A stretch of DNA of 64,000 nt, taken from contig JAOTON010000199.1 in NCBI GenBank assembly GCA_034440635.1, positions 124,001-188,000 of the forward strand, written 5' to 3'. The notes beneath the pieces were generated by a model, which saw only the letters and a program-made list of their open reading frames with translations, was not told the DNA's origin and searched no databases. The stretch comes from Lepas anatifera. Its lineage: Eukaryota; Arthropoda; Thecostraca; Lepadidae. The translations under genes were made by a program, and so were the position numbers. Below, piece after piece: positions 48,705-60,371 of this stretch; positions within the stretch are counted from its first letter, which is position 1; the number at the start of each line of letters is the position of its first letter.

Positions 48705-51700
48705 ATGAGTGATGAACAGAAAGCCATCCAGCTGATGCAAGAGGCAGAGAAGAAGCTGAACTCCTCCAAAGGGTTCTTCAGCTCTCTGTTTGGGTAAGCA
48801 TATTGGTGATCAGATGTGACCATGCTGTTGAACATGCACATTGGATTGTGTTAGTTGTCTGAAATTTTTCGTCCTATTGAAGCAATTAAGGTAATACAAA
48901 TATATTACGATTACTGTCAGATTGTTAAAATTGCCTTCAAGAAGTGTTATCTAGGGAGGGGGTAAATTTGAACATCCCCTCCAAGGCAATCAAATTTAAC
49001 CTAGTTTTGGCCGATTTTGGACGATTTTCTTAATAAAACTTCACGATTTTGCGGTGGTTGCTCCCCCTCCCCCACCAACCTTTCGCTTAAATCTTAGATC
49101 TGGTGGTAATACCTGACTTAGATGACAAAATACAAGCCAAAACTCTGGGTGCTGTATATTTGTTGCCCTACCATGCAAGCGTTATATGTATATTTTAATA
49201 AATAGTAGATGGAGGGGACAATTTCAGGACGCCAGTGCTAAAAGCATGTTCCTGTTTTTTTTAGCTTAGAACTGTTTAACAATTGAGTCATTTGTACCAA
49301 GATACACATGGCGCACAATAAAATGACATAATGGAGCATAATAAACGTCTGAAAAAGTATTAGCGTTAATGATCGAAGGCGTTTTATGAAGTGGCGTGTA
49401 GTTCAAGCCAATCCTTGGATGAGAATGGACCACTCTTGATATAAAATTCCAGTGTTCCGTGATGTATTTTTTTACCTCAAAATGTTCGGAGACAATGAGA
49501 ATAAAAATCACCCTCCCACGGCGATATGCATTCTCTTGTGAAATATTGTGTGTCATCGCTCTCGTTTTCAGAGGCTCTTCCAAGGTGGAGGAGGCCTCCG
49601 AGATGTACCACCGTGCGGCCAATATGTTCAAGATGGCCAAGAAATGGAGTGCGGCTGGCAATGCCTTCTGCGAGGTAGCTAACCTCAGTCTGAAGAACCA
49701 GAACAGACACGACGCTGCCACTAACTTCGTCGACGCCGGCAACTGCTACAAAAGTCCGACCCAAACGGTTAGAACCCCGGGATTGGAACAAGTCGCATAC
49801 TGCATTTATTGGGTTAGGTACTTGAATTGCACCGTTTGCTGTGACTAACCAGGGGGCCAGTCTGCTGGGATAGACAAATCACCCATTTCTCGGACCTGTT
49901 CAATTCCCAAATATGCATCGTCTCCGCTGAGTCAGCCTGCCAGGCTGCTCAGGCTGAGTAGTAGGAATCGTTCTGCCTGCGGTGTTTTATTTCGGTGGCC
50001 CAGAGAAATGTCACACGGCATCCACGTGATAGACGCGGGCCTCTACCGCAGCCAAATGTATCCGATCTGTCAAATATTAAGTAGATTGTGGTTTCAGCCT
50101 CATGGCATTATGTCGTTCTTCTGGTAACTCAAGTCGTATTCACACGTGTTCCTGCTATATTTGGGCGGAAAAGCCTCGACTTGTCCGAGAACTGCTGCGT
50201 ATACCGGTACTGACGGCAGTGCTCCAGGCGCGAACCAGTCGGTCTGCTCCTACCCTGCACATCAGAGCCTTAACGCATGTTCGCCGTGCTTCCAGAGGCT
50301 GTGAACTGTCTGATGAAGGCCATCGACATTTTCACCGACATGGGCAGATTCTCCGTGGCGGCCAAACACCACCAGACCATCGCTGAGGTGAGCTGACGAC
50401 ACGGCAGTGCCACGGCCAGGACTTGTTTACTCAGAGTAGGCGCGCAAAACTGGCTGACTGGCTGGTTGACGTGAGCGTGAGGTGTTTGCCGACCGGGGCC
50501 AACTTATTTTCGATATTTTCATATTATATATTGTCATATTTTCCTCTGCACTAGGGATATTGATCGTTAATTTCTGTTTGGTAATAAGTGCAATGGCTTA
50601 GAGGAATGGGCAATATATGTGGACGTTCCCCTGGATTAGGAGGCTTTCGTGAAAAAAAACATCCGGTTTAGAAATCTTATGTGACTTTATTCCAAAAAAG
50701 CCAGGCTGCATATTCCAGGCGCACTCGATTTTACCTAAGAGTATCGTGAGGGACGCTCCTTAAGCCATGTTAGAAACCTTCTTCCGTCGACTGGCTTGGA
50801 AGGGCGGGGGGGGTACTGCACCCTCTGGCGAGATCGGTTATTAGGGAGGAGACGCTTCTCAGAATAGCGCGCCTCGAGCGGGGAGGCGAGGGTAATAAAG
50901 GCTGTCTGAGAGTCATGGCTGGCGGCTATGTGAGACGGCCAGTGCAAGTGTTCTCGCGAATGGTCGCCATGGTAACGATCAAACACGTCCATGGGATTAT
51001 CACACCACATGGTATTGGGCCGATCCGGAACGTTTCTCTGTTGCTATTTGGCCTGTCCAGAACGTTTCCCTGTTGGTATTTGGCCGATCCAGAACGTTTC
51101 TCTGTTGCTAAGTACACCTGCATAGTCCACTGCGACAGTTTGGACATGAGGTCAGTGTGGTGAATCCCTGAGATTCAGTGCTCTCGTGGCGGTGCAGTGG
51201 CGGGTGACCAGCTGTGAGCTGGCAGGGCGCCGGGTTTGCCGTGAACACTCCGGCTGGGTAACGACTGCGGTGGGGCGAGTCCGGGCGTCGTACTGCGCAG
51301 TCCCACGGCAGGCACGGCCGCTGTTGAGATACACCGCCGGAGGCCACCGCTGAAAGTCCCGGCCGAGCCTTGGTGCTGGCAGGCTCTCAGCTTATGACCA
51401 TAGGCTTCAGAATGTGGCACGCTTTTTCGGTGTACGTTCCTGAATAAGCGCAGGAGATTCATGCAACTTATCTCTTAATTCACCAGCCTGGAGGATCATT
51501 TTTGACAGTCCTTATCCATCTGATTATTCCTGACCCATCGCTGATGCCTCGGAACACACGGGTGTGTATGGGGTGTGGGTCCTGACCCATGTGCTGGTAT
51601 ATTGACGGATCAGCCTTTACCGATGGTGCGGAGGGTCGGTTGTTTATGTTTTGTTATCGCAGCGGATATGCACGTGCGATAACCGGTCAGACGCCACCGA

Positions 51701-54700
51701 TAGTCGTTATTTTTAGAGTGCAGTTGAAACGGTTTTCTGTCCCGGAGACATGATCCCAGCGGAAGTGATGGAAGGATGATGGTTCCAGCGGAAGTGATGG
51801 AAGGATGATGATTCCAGCGCAAGTGATGGGATGTCTTGAATATAAGGTTTGCATCGGGCTAGGGCGAGCGGGAATGGTTAGTGCCTTCTTTCTACTTGGA
51901 TAGTTTAATGTTTGTAATCTACCTTGGTGACGAAATGCCCCATTAGCTCCTATGGACACGAATGTAAGGTTTATTTCATGCATGCTAGAGAATCGTCAGA
52001 TGTTTTAATGCAATGACGAACACCACAGATCGGGTTAGGGCGGGGGGTGCTGCACCCTCGGCAAACATCACCAGAGTCTCACGTTCAGCACTACTTATTC
52101 ATCTGTTTCAACATCCACTGGGTAGGCCTTCTTCTTATCATATTTCTGGAATCCTGGCTGTTTCACTTGCGTGTCAATCACGGTACGACAACCAAATTAT
52201 TATCCGTTTTGGGCACTGTCTTGATTTTAGTATCCAGGCCCCAATTTGATAGCAGTTTTAGAAAAGCTGCGGAACAACAGAAATTGCCGCTCCGTTTTAA
52301 TTGACCTAAATATGGTACATTTTCCTATCATCTGGTACCGATGTCACTGCCGTCACTGCCATGTCACTTTAAAGGGAATGTGGCACCTTGGTCGAATCCT
52401 GGAATTTAGTGCAATTAGGCGTACTTTTAGCCGAAAATAATGAAACCACTCATGATTTCTCTGAAAAATGTACAATAAGCTCAATATTTTGATTTTTAAA
52501 ATACTCCTCTAGAAAAAGAAATAAATATCAGCCTGTGGATGATGTCACGATCTGGCAACCACTACCATACTTGAAACGCTTCAAGGGCTTCGATTAGCTA
52601 ATGCTCATCATGACGTCAGCATATGTCGTCACACCAGCAGCTCACAACAATGGCCGCCCGGCGAGGGGTTGATGAGGGGGTCGGTGTCAGGTAGGTTTTA
52701 GCTTTTTTCTACGGAAATATCGAGTTCCAAGACAAATGATATATGGAGTACCGGGTTTTCTGACTTGCTTTACAACTTGCAATCTCAGTTAAAATCACGT
52801 TATGAAGGTGCCACATTCCCTTTAAGGGAAGAAGAAGCCCTGCCACTATTTGTGTTTTCACGTCGAATGTATTCTGAGGCGACATAGTCTGCTAAGCTGA
52901 AGTGCTACACCCATCGAACCTGTCGCGGCCATCCGTCGCCTCAGTCGGATTCACCCCAGCGCCGCTCCGCGTCTGCTTCGACAGGTGTACGAGACCGAGC
53001 TGGTGGACCTGGACAAGTGCATCAAACACTACGAGAAGGCCGCCGACTACTTCCGAGGCGAGGAGTCCACCTCCTCCGCCAACAAGTGCCAGCTGAAGGT
53101 GGCCCAGTACGCCGCCCAGATGCAGGACTACGAGAAGGCCATCAGTATCTATGACCAGGTTCGGATTCGACCGTCTACGGAGGCGGATGGGATTGAGTGC
53201 AGAGCTGAGAAAAATGGACGATGCTGCATGGTCTTGGTATTTCTGTATCTGCAGAGGATTCTGAATGGTTGAGAGGCTGGGACGGACATCTAACGCCCAT
53301 GGGACTCCATTCTTTTGTGCAAAAGTATCATTTCTTTTACACGATATTTGATTTATCCGCCATTTAATGAATACAGGCATCTGTCTAGAAGTAGATGAAT
53401 GAGAAAAGGCTAAGTGCGAGAGGCTGGGAAGGACTGACCCCATGCATGGTTTAGATATTTATTCAGATCAGGTCTGTGTAGAATCTCGGAAATTTTTCAT
53501 ACCTCTGCTCCTGGTTTCCAAGGAAACTGATTAGGTCTCTGGAATATTCGTTTGTCATCCATCTTTGTAACGTAGTATCTAGTAAGCATCTTTGTTTATA
53601 CAAATATTTCATTTCATATATATGTGAACCATTTATGAAAATTCCCATGTATGAAAATTATCGTACAATTGATATATATTTATCAATAATACTCTGGCCC
53701 CTTTTTCAACGGCTGCGACAACTTGTTCGTTCCGTCACCAGGTGGCAGGCACCTCGCTGGAGAGTTCTCTGCTCAAGTACAGCGCCAAGGACTACTTTTT
53801 CCGCGCGCTGCTCTGCCATCTCTGTATTGACGTCATCAACGCCAACAACGCGATGGCGCGCTACGCGGAGATGTACCCGGCCTTCCAGGACAGTCGCGAG
53901 TTTAAGCTCGTTAAGGTGAGGGCGGGCGGTGGCCGCTGCCGAACGGCCGGCGTTCACGCACGCCCGCAAATCAAGTCGAGGTTTAAAGTCTGATACATTT
54001 AACAGTCGTGATTTTCGGTTCGCAAGATGGTTGGTTATTGCTCGGAAAGGCTTGAAGCAATAGCAATAATTATATTTGCCGGAGCTAAGTGTGAAGGAGA
54101 TCTATAGGAGTGCGGGTTTTGCACAATCGCGGGAAAGTGTGCATTGACCTGGTGATCAGTGATTGCGGCAGGAGAGGAAAAACAACCCGCCTCTATGTGC
54201 CGTTCTGGATTGACTTCCTTGTGTCTGAGAATTAGAGCTTGATACTAGCATAGAAACCAGTTTCTAACGTTCAGCATCGTTACATGATTCATGGCAGATT
54301 GAGTTTAAATCTCAGAGCATGGCGTGGTGCAAACTGTTCTTGGCCGTAGTACCATCCCTTACCTGTTTCGTGCACCATACGCCGATATGTTTATTTTTTA
54401 CATCTCGATTGATTAATTGATTTGGTGGCTACACTTTTTCGGCTTTCTCGTATGTCTAGCACAAGGGTATAGGCGGTCCCGAGGGACAAGGGGGTCACTG
54501 GTGCCCTCCCTCTCCTCGATCGATCATTGTCTTCCCCCTTGGAATGTCTACTCTAACTCCCTTGCGCAGGATATGAGTGTTAGCGGCCTCTGATAGTCCA
54601 CACCTCACGAGAGCAGCTTAAGATATGGACGCTTACCTCGTGTGACTTGTCACTACAGCTGAAAGTATCTGTTCACTGTCTCCATCTTCCCCAAGCTCGC

Positions 54701-54881
54701 CACTCTCCCCTCATCAGTCCCTAACTCTGCCCGCCAGACGATCGCGGGTCACCTGGAGGAGGAGAACGTGGACGCCTTCACAGAGGCGGTCTCCGACTAC
54801 GACGGCATCTCCCGACTGGACCAGTGGACCACCATGATGCTCAACCGGATAAAGAAGACCATCCAGGAGGATCTCAAGTAA
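48705..54881 (+). CDS. NAPA: Alpha-SNAP, NSF attachment protein (six coding exons)
   Basis: Soluble NSF attachment protein. It binds assembled SNARE bundles on membranes and recruits the ATPase NSF to take them apart. Coding exons: 48705-48793, 49572-49767, 50298-50387, 52985-53158, 53742-53915 and 54738-54881. Junctions are phase 2, then 0, 0, 0, 0. All introns are GT/AG and the joined protein is 288 aa (family about 290-295). The N-terminus keeps the membrane-contacting FFSSLFGG loop (residues 24-31). The body is the usual array of TPR-like helical hairpins, with the family strings [30 protein letters not shown] and [11 protein letters not shown]. The C-terminus reads [16 protein letters not shown] and ends EDLK, keeping the penultimate leucine (L287) that matches the one known to be needed for NSF stimulation in mammals. 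The exon 2/3 junction gives a loop one residue shorter than in Drosophila or human. A 5'UTR acceptor may lie at 48671 (ttgcag), but this is not proven. The sequence resembles arthropod orthologues most. Confidence 0.96.
51018..51113. repeat. 32-bp tandem repeat, three copies
   Basis: Three adjacent copies of a 32-bp unit built around GGCCGATCCAGAACGTTT begin at 51018, 51050 and 51082. They differ at a few bases each. The array sits inside intron 3 of alpha-SNAP. Confidence 0.85.
51756..51830. repeat. 29-bp tandem repeat, about 2.6 copies
   Basis: The unit starts CCAGCGGAAGTGATGG and recurs at 51756, 51785 and 51814 with an exact 29-bp period. The last copy is partial. It lies in intron 3 of alpha-SNAP. 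Confidence 0.85.
52373..52821. mobile_element. TTAA-flanked MITE in alpha-SNAP intron 3
   Basis: A 449-bp element flanked by TTAA on both sides (52369-52372 and 52822-52825). Its 17-bp terminal inverted repeats are AGGGAATGTGGCACCTT on the left and the matching AAGGTGCCACATTCCCT on the right. TTAA duplication is the signature of piggyBac-type transposition. There is no open reading frame of note, so it must have moved with a transposase supplied elsewhere. A degraded relative sits in the CDK5RAP1 intron. Confidence 0.85.
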
Positions 54882-57214
54882 GAGGCCCAGCCCGGCTGCG
54901 CCTGCAAGAACGGACAGTGAAGAGGGCGGGTGGACAGCCGAGGCTTCTCTTCCACTGAAGACCGCCGGCTGTGGTGGCCTCAGCCTGCAGACTGGGCTGA
55001 GGTTGGCGGCAGTGGAAGAGGAGGCCCTCCGATACTGATCGCGTGCGTGTTTGTTTCTTTATTGTTTGTGCGATTTCGCCGCCGCTGTGTTTGATTATGT
55101 AACGCGTTTACTGGTGTGGTGGATAGAGGTGACAAGTCAGATGTAGCCTACTTTTTGTTTTATGTTGTACAGCATGCATTAGTTGATGGATATATATCTA
55201 ATTTATATATTTGTCTGCGGTTATTGTGCGCCGCTGCAGAAGTGCTGGTATTCACGATGTCACGTGAGTCAGTGGTGTTCGTTAATGGCACCCCCATCGG
55301 CACGGAGTGCAGTAGATGTCCGTTTCAGGTACATGGGACAATTGCGTCGCTTTAATCAGTCTCAGCGCGCGGAAACGAGCGCCTGCATAGCCATTCCTGC
55401 GCCGCTTCCATTCCATTGGTGTGGTCCTCTTCGATAGCGCTTCTCGTGAACACGCGCGCTCTTCGCAGTTGTCTATCGTTGTCACTGCTGTGCGGCTGCC
55501 GGGTACTCCCTGCGCGTGTGTAAGCGATCTATAGCTCAGTGATTGCCGCTTTCTTTTCACCGGTTGTGACTGCCGCCTGGGCTGAAGCGGTGCCATCGGC
55601 ACGCCTCACCACCAGCACGACCTGAGCGTGGTCGTCTGCTGTATCCTTCCTCCTTTTTCTGCCCGTGGCCCGCGCATGCTTCTCTCGTCATCGTCCGACT
55701 CTGTGCTGACGGACATTGAAGTGCGTGCTAGCGTTTCACCTTTAGCGTTCTCCGGACCTAGCCTGTAAAGTTCCTGCGTATCGGCCGACCCCTTCTGCGC
55801 GTGCTGTCTCCCTGGCGTTCTGCTGACGTCACGTCCTCCCGCCCAGCGATGCTTACTCATGCTGTAGGACGTAATCGGAGACGCTCGCAGGGACATGGGG
55901 GACACCTCAGCGCGCGGACACCGCTCATCGCCGCGGGCCAGAGTGTGGAAAGGCGAGGGTTGCGAATTATACTTCTCAACTACCGGAATACAGCTTAATC
56001 TGAATGAAGGCTTTGGAATTAGACTCATTTGCGTTTAGATCGAGCTGTTTCCGGATGAAGGCAGGGGTTTCCCTCGCCGGTGGCGACTCTCTTGCGGGCA
56101 CGAACTACACCATGTGGAGTGCTGCGGCATTTGAGCTGTGTCGTCCGCGTAGCTTTGGATTGCGCAGCTCGTTCTGCTAGGACAATGGCGTTGGTGTCGG
56201 CACGTGTCACGTTGGCCGGTGGTACCGCCAGTGTAAGGCGTCGGCTGGCGCAGTCGACATTGTTTTGTGGAGGCCCACTTTCGCGACCGACGGGGGGTAT
56301 GAGGGTGATCACCACTGTGCAAGGGGAACACTTTGCAAGGAGAAGGGTGTAAATAATCACCGCTTTGTCAGGGAGGGGTTTCGTTGGTTGCCACTGTGAG
56401 GCGTTTTCTTCTGCAAAAGGACTTAGCGGTTGGAATATAGTAGACTTTGGGAGTGCACCCGCACACTAGTTAAGTGAACTCGCTTTCAATTCAGGTCTGG
56501 GAAGCTTGCGAGGCCCGTGTAATACTTCCTTCTCAGTCTTGAAAGGAACGCACTAAACAACGTAATTGCCGGTGAAAGGAACGTGCTAAAATTGCACCAC
56601 TATAGCTTGTCCTTGGTGTGTCTCGCTCCTCGGCCACGAGGATACCACCACGGAAATGAAAAGCAACTGCTATGTATTGGCAACAGCGGCTTCTGCAACT
56701 CTTCTGACGCCAGTTTTTTATTTAACCTGAATCCGCCAGAACTTTAAAATTAGCCAGTAGTGCAGCCCGGGTTGGAGTCACCACTTAGTCGCGAGGCAGT
56801 GCCATTCGGCATTGCGTCTCCGTTTCCAGTAACTCTGGTAGCAATGAACCTCGTGGGATACGTCGCTGGATTTTGACTGTTGCATCGACAATGGCTTGAC
56901 CCCAGAGTGGGCTGGTGAATTTCGCACGGAGGTCGTGGCGCGGGCACGCTTCATCAGTGGTGGTGAAAATACATCATAAGAGAACAGCGCGTTTATTTTG
57001 AGAACACGAACACTGATGTCTGTCGTCTCTTTGACGCCTGAAACGTCACAGCACTTGGCTATCACATCTAACTGGTCACCGGGTGGTCCTAGGGCCAACC
57101 ATATATTATACACTTATCACACCAGAACTGATCCCCATCAACACACTTCCCACGTCCGAGCAGCTCATAAAACATACATAATAGCACAACGGCCTGCAAA
57201 TCGATACGCTGCAC
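54882..57214. other. 3'UTR of alpha-SNAP, then intergenic sequence
   Basis: The first few hundred bases should be the alpha-SNAP 3'UTR. No canonical AATAAA was found soon after the stop codon, so its end is not placed. Short frames to 57.2 kb have no recognisable features. Confidence 0.45.
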
Positions 57215-57229
57215 GAAACAGGATAGCCC
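57215..57229. repeat. Left target-site duplication of the ORF1-only retroelement
   Basis: GAAACAGGATAGCCC, identical to 60542-60556. The sequence continues differently on both sides, as expected for a duplicated target. Confidence 0.9.
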
Positions 57230-57241
57230 CCTCAGGGGACC

Positions 57242-57279
57242 GATCTTCACTTGCCGGATTCGTCCGGCAAGTAAAGATT
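57242..57279 (+). promoter_or_regulatory. UUCG-capped hairpin at the 5' end of the retroelement RNA
   Basis: A 17-position stem (57242-57258 with 57263-57279) closes on a TTCG tetraloop. The nine loop-proximal pairs are perfect (CTTGCCGGA with TCCGGCAAG), followed by one A-T pair, one C-A mismatch, five more Watson-Crick pairs and a terminal G-U. It begins 12 bp inside the element, so it would be cap-proximal in the element transcript. Its role is unknown; packaging, translation control or protection from degradation are possible. Confidence 0.7.
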
Positions 57280-58247
57280 GGAGCAACGGGGTGTGACGCG
57301 CCCGGGGCCCCAGTCAGCCTTGGGAGGCACTTAATCGCATCGCCGCGGATACATCTTTTCTAGCCCTCCGACGGCCGCCGCCTCTTCCGACTTCGGTCGG
57401 TTAGAGTCGGCGTCTGTCGTCGGTGGCTCTGGTGATGGGGTCCGCGGCGATGCTGATGATTGCCTTACGGGCCCTTTGTTACCTGGTCGGTAACCGTATT
57501 GGATCGGGTCAGATCTGTCCTGCACCTCCCAGTATGTAGCTCCTGTTTGTTTTTGTTTTCTTATTTTGTTGATTATTTTTAGTTCCTTTCCTCTTTTTAT
57601 GCTTGAGTTATTGGTCCCACAGTTATTTGCCTTCTTCGGCATTTTATGGGTGTAAGGCGCCCACTCGAGGCCTATCTCGAGCCCCGGCGACGAGGTTGAC
57701 GGGATCCTGGGGGGGTTGAGGTCCCCTCGGGCGGGTCAGTCCCGAGGGCTCCAACACGCCCCCTTTGGCCCAGATATCTCGATCTAACCGGGGGTAAGCC
57801 GTCCGTAGGCTGCCGCGGGCGGCCGAGCGACGCGGCAGTGTTTACGGGCACTGTCGCTCGGTCCAGCTGGGCTGGGGGGATTATGTTTCGGGCGTGCGGC
57901 GCGGCGCCCTTCGCGGTGGGGGCTGTGATAGTTCTCGCCGGGCGCGACGTGGGCCGGGGTCTTGGAAACCGTCGATTTGCGAGACTCCGGCCTGTTGCGC
58001 GCGCCTGGTGGACCGCAGTCCCCGCTGCGTGAGGGCTGCCGCGTTTTGCTTCCTTCCGACTCATGGCCCTGCCGGCCCACTGGGCTGATGGCGTCAAGGG
58101 GGTGGGTGCGTTCTGATCGGAGGGGTTGTGTGAGTATCTCTCGCCCCTCTGAGACGGGCGCACCTGCCCCCGTAGGCACTGTACCAGCCCTCGGGCCCAG
58201 CTATTGACAGCTGGCAACCCGGGGGGCCGAAGGTAAATACTTTTCTC
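57280..58247 (+). promoter_or_regulatory. Leader / 5'UTR of the ORF1-only retroelement
   Basis: About 970 bp of GC-rich sequence between the hairpin and the ORF1 start. Open frames on the minus strand (57672-58262) have no recognisable domain and look like composition artefacts. A non-LTR element normally carries an internal promoter at its very 5' end, so the promoter is expected near 57230; no motif can be pinned down by eye. Confidence 0.5.
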
Positions 58248-60371
58248 ATGGCGTTCTCTCAATCATTAACTTCTACTGGACAGACCTTACGGACTCAGAT
58301 CTCTGCTTCGAACCGGACAACCCCGAGCGGATGTTCTGCTACCGCTGCCGTGATGGACTCCACAGATGACAGACCCCCCGCGTTAACTAGACCCGACCAG
58401 ACTGGTTCTTCTTCTCCTGCGGGAGACAAAGTCACTCCCAGAGTTCTGGTTCTCACACTGGATGAGGGTGACAAGCTGAACCCCTTTCAGGCTGCTCAGG
58501 CCCTATCAAAATTTGGAACCACAGCCCACGTCTATCGGCACTCGAGCACGAAATTGGAAGTGACCATGTCTTCGGAGGTAGAAACGCGTGATCTCCTGTC
58601 TACCAAAAGCCTCTCCTTTTTAGGCGAGGGTAAGTCTGTGATGTGTGTACCAGTGTCTGTTGCTCCTCATCCGACAAAGAACAGCGCTGTAGGCGTTGTT
58701 ACTTGTCGGGAGTTAGCTGATTCAACGGAAGAAGATGTTCTGATCGGTCTGGAGGGGCAGGGCGTAACCAAAGTACGGAGAATGAGCAGGAGACTGGATG
58801 GCGAACTCGTGCCGACGAATACCTTCGTCGTTACTTTCGACAGCAATGAGCTCCCTAGGAATATCCGGGTTGGTTGGCTCTCCGTACGTGTTCGCAAGTA
58901 CGTGCCGGACCCCACACGATGTTACCGCTGCCAAAAATACGGTCACGTAGCGAAGTCATGTAAAGGGCAGGAACAATGTGGGAAGTGTTCGACGGTGGGC
59001 CACGGGTCAGCTGCTTGCGAGACTGACGTTTCGAAATGCGCGGTATGCAGTGGAGACCATGAAGCGTGGTCACGTACATGCCCTAAGTTTCTCTCCGAGA
59101 GAGAGAGGTTAAAGGCCAAGGTCTTGGGGACTAATCCCGCAAAAACTGTCGTACCACAAGACAGCCAGGCTAAAACATCTAGATCGTTCGAACCGACGAC
59201 AGAAAAGAGGACTACTGCTCGTTCCTCTCCTTATCGCGATGCGCTGGTGGGAAAGACGCAGCGTGTTAAGTCCCCTGCGAGCATGGATTCATCCATGCGG
59301 GACATCATGCACCTGTCCGTGCGCGAGTTTATGAGTCTGCTCGGTGGTCAGGTGCAACAGCCTGACAACCAACCTGTCACTTCTGAAAAGGGTGTCCAGA
59401 CAGAGCCAACGGAGGCCTCGGTCGCGATGGTACCAGCACTGCAGCCTGACGGTCGGAGTAGAGACACCACTGAGAAAGAGGTGCAGACGGGTGTTCACGA
59501 TAGGCAACATTCAGAAGCTCAGACAGAAAAAGCCATAGAACGGTCCCAGGAACCTCCTGCAGCGAAGCGTGCGCGGGTCAACCGAGCAGATGTTACCGGC
59601 TCTCTGAGTACAGATATGCCCTCTGCTGTGACACAGGCCTCAGGACCCCCACCCAAAAAACCAGGAAGTGCATTACCCACCCGTACAACCGTAACAATCC
59701 CAGCACAACAGACGTCCAAGGAATCAAAAGCCAGAACACTCTCAAACAATACAACCAAAAGGCTTGGCTCCGAGCGGTCCTCCTCCGCACCTCCAAAGGG
59801 TCGTGGCGTGAGCAAAGAACAGGTTGGAGACATCTCACCTGCGGGTCACGGTGATGCAGGGCTAATGCCGCCGCCATACCCTCCACCACCTCCGCCTCCA
59901 CCCACACCGCCCGCGAAAACAACCAACAGGGAATACCCAGGCTCAAAGACGCGCGATGGGAAACGCAGGCTCTCCTCCCCAAACTTACGATATGAGGAAA
60001 AATCCCCTCAACACACGAGCAAAGAGAACACAGACTTTGCATTCCGGGACTCGAAGGGAAAAAGAATTTGGGTGCCGAGGGTCCAAAAAGAGCTTCTTCA
60101 GCCAAGGCTTCACTCTGGTTCCACCGAGAGCATCGGAAACGTGGAGCATGTTTGGCAGGATGGGCCGCGACCCACTCCCGCTAGTGATGGGAGGCATCCC
60201 GGGCCAAGAGTCCGGGAAGCATACATGGATAAAGACACAACATTCTTGCGCTGCTCTCCGCCAAAGGGTCTTGGGTATCCGGAGAGAATGGATAGACCAC
60301 CGCCGGAGTGGAACGCTCGCACAGCCTGGTGCGTCTCGGAGATGTTTGACGGCAGAAGCTGGGAGACGTAA
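58248..60371 (+). CDS. LINE ORF1 / gag-like nucleic-acid-binding protein, intact, 707 aa
   Basis: ORF1 of an I/Jockey-like non-LTR retrotransposon lineage; the exact clade is not resolved. In such elements ORF1 coats the element RNA and assists target-primed reverse transcription. The N-terminal third carries the gag-like region (about residues 63-220, PRVLVLTL to VRVRKYVPDPT). It is followed by three zinc knuckles: CYRCQKYGHVAKSC (225-238), CGKCSTVGHGSAAC (244-257) and CAVCSGDHEAWSRTC (264-278, irregular spacing CX2CX3HX6C). After this come a charged low-complexity stretch, a polyproline run at about 535-555 and a conserved-looking tail. M36 is an alternative start. The frame is unbroken, which is striking for an element that has no ORF2. 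Confidence 0.92.
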   Translation: MAFSQSLTSTGQTLRTQISASNRTTPSGCSATAAVMDSTDDRPPALTRPDQTGSSSPAGDKVTPRVLVLTLDEGDKLNPFQAAQALSKFGTTAHVYRHSSTKLEVTMSSEVETRDLLSTKSLSFLGEGKSVMCVPVSVAPHPTKNSAVGVVTCRELADSTEEDVLIGLEGQGVTKVRRMSRRLDGELVPTNTFVVTFDSNELPRNIRVGWLSVRVRKYVPDPTRCYRCQKYGHVAKSCKGQEQCGKCSTVGHGSAACETDVSKCAVCSGDHEAWSRTCPKFLSERERLKAKVLGTNPAKTVVPQDSQAKTSRSFEPTTEKRTTARSSPYRDALVGKTQRVKSPASMDSSMRDIMHLSVREFMSLLGGQVQQPDNQPVTSEKGVQTEPTEASVAMVPALQPDGRSRDTTEKEVQTGVHDRQHSEAQTEKAIERSQEPPAAKRARVNRADVTGSLSTDMPSAVTQASGPPPKKPGSALPTRTTVTIPAQQTSKESKARTLSNNTTKRLGSERSSSAPPKGRGVSKEQVGDISPAGHGDAGLMPPPYPPPPPPPPTPPAKTTNREYPGSKTRDGKRRLSSPNLRYEEKSPQHTSKENTDFAFRDSKGKRIWVPRVQKELLQPRLHSGSTESIGNVEHVWQDGPRPTPASDGRHPGPRVREAYMDKDTTFLRCSPPKGLGYPERMDRPPPEWNARTAWCVSEMFDGRSWET

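Larger units (their letters stand above)
50388..52984 (+). other. Large intron 3 of alpha-SNAP with tandem repeats and a MITE
   Basis: This 2.6-kb intron starts gtgagc and ends cgacag. It holds a three-copy 32-bp tandem repeat (51018-51113), a 29-bp tandem repeat (about 51756-51830) and a complete TTAA-flanked MITE (52373-52821) that ends about 160 bp before exon 4. I see no coding potential in it; the open frames around 51.2-51.5 kb have no recognisable family features. Confidence 0.8.

Noticed and set aside
51018..51113. CRISPR-like direct repeats
   Set aside because: Simple tandem repeat with no unique spacers, inside an intron of a eukaryotic gene.
57230..57400. HDV-like self-cleaving ribozyme at the retroelement 5' end
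   Set aside because: Only one simple hairpin is evident; I cannot assemble the nested double-pseudoknot pairing by eye.
57672..58262. 196-codon minus-strand frame upstream of LINE ORF1
   Set aside because: GC-rich antisense of the element leader; no motif, Pro/Arg-rich composition artefact.
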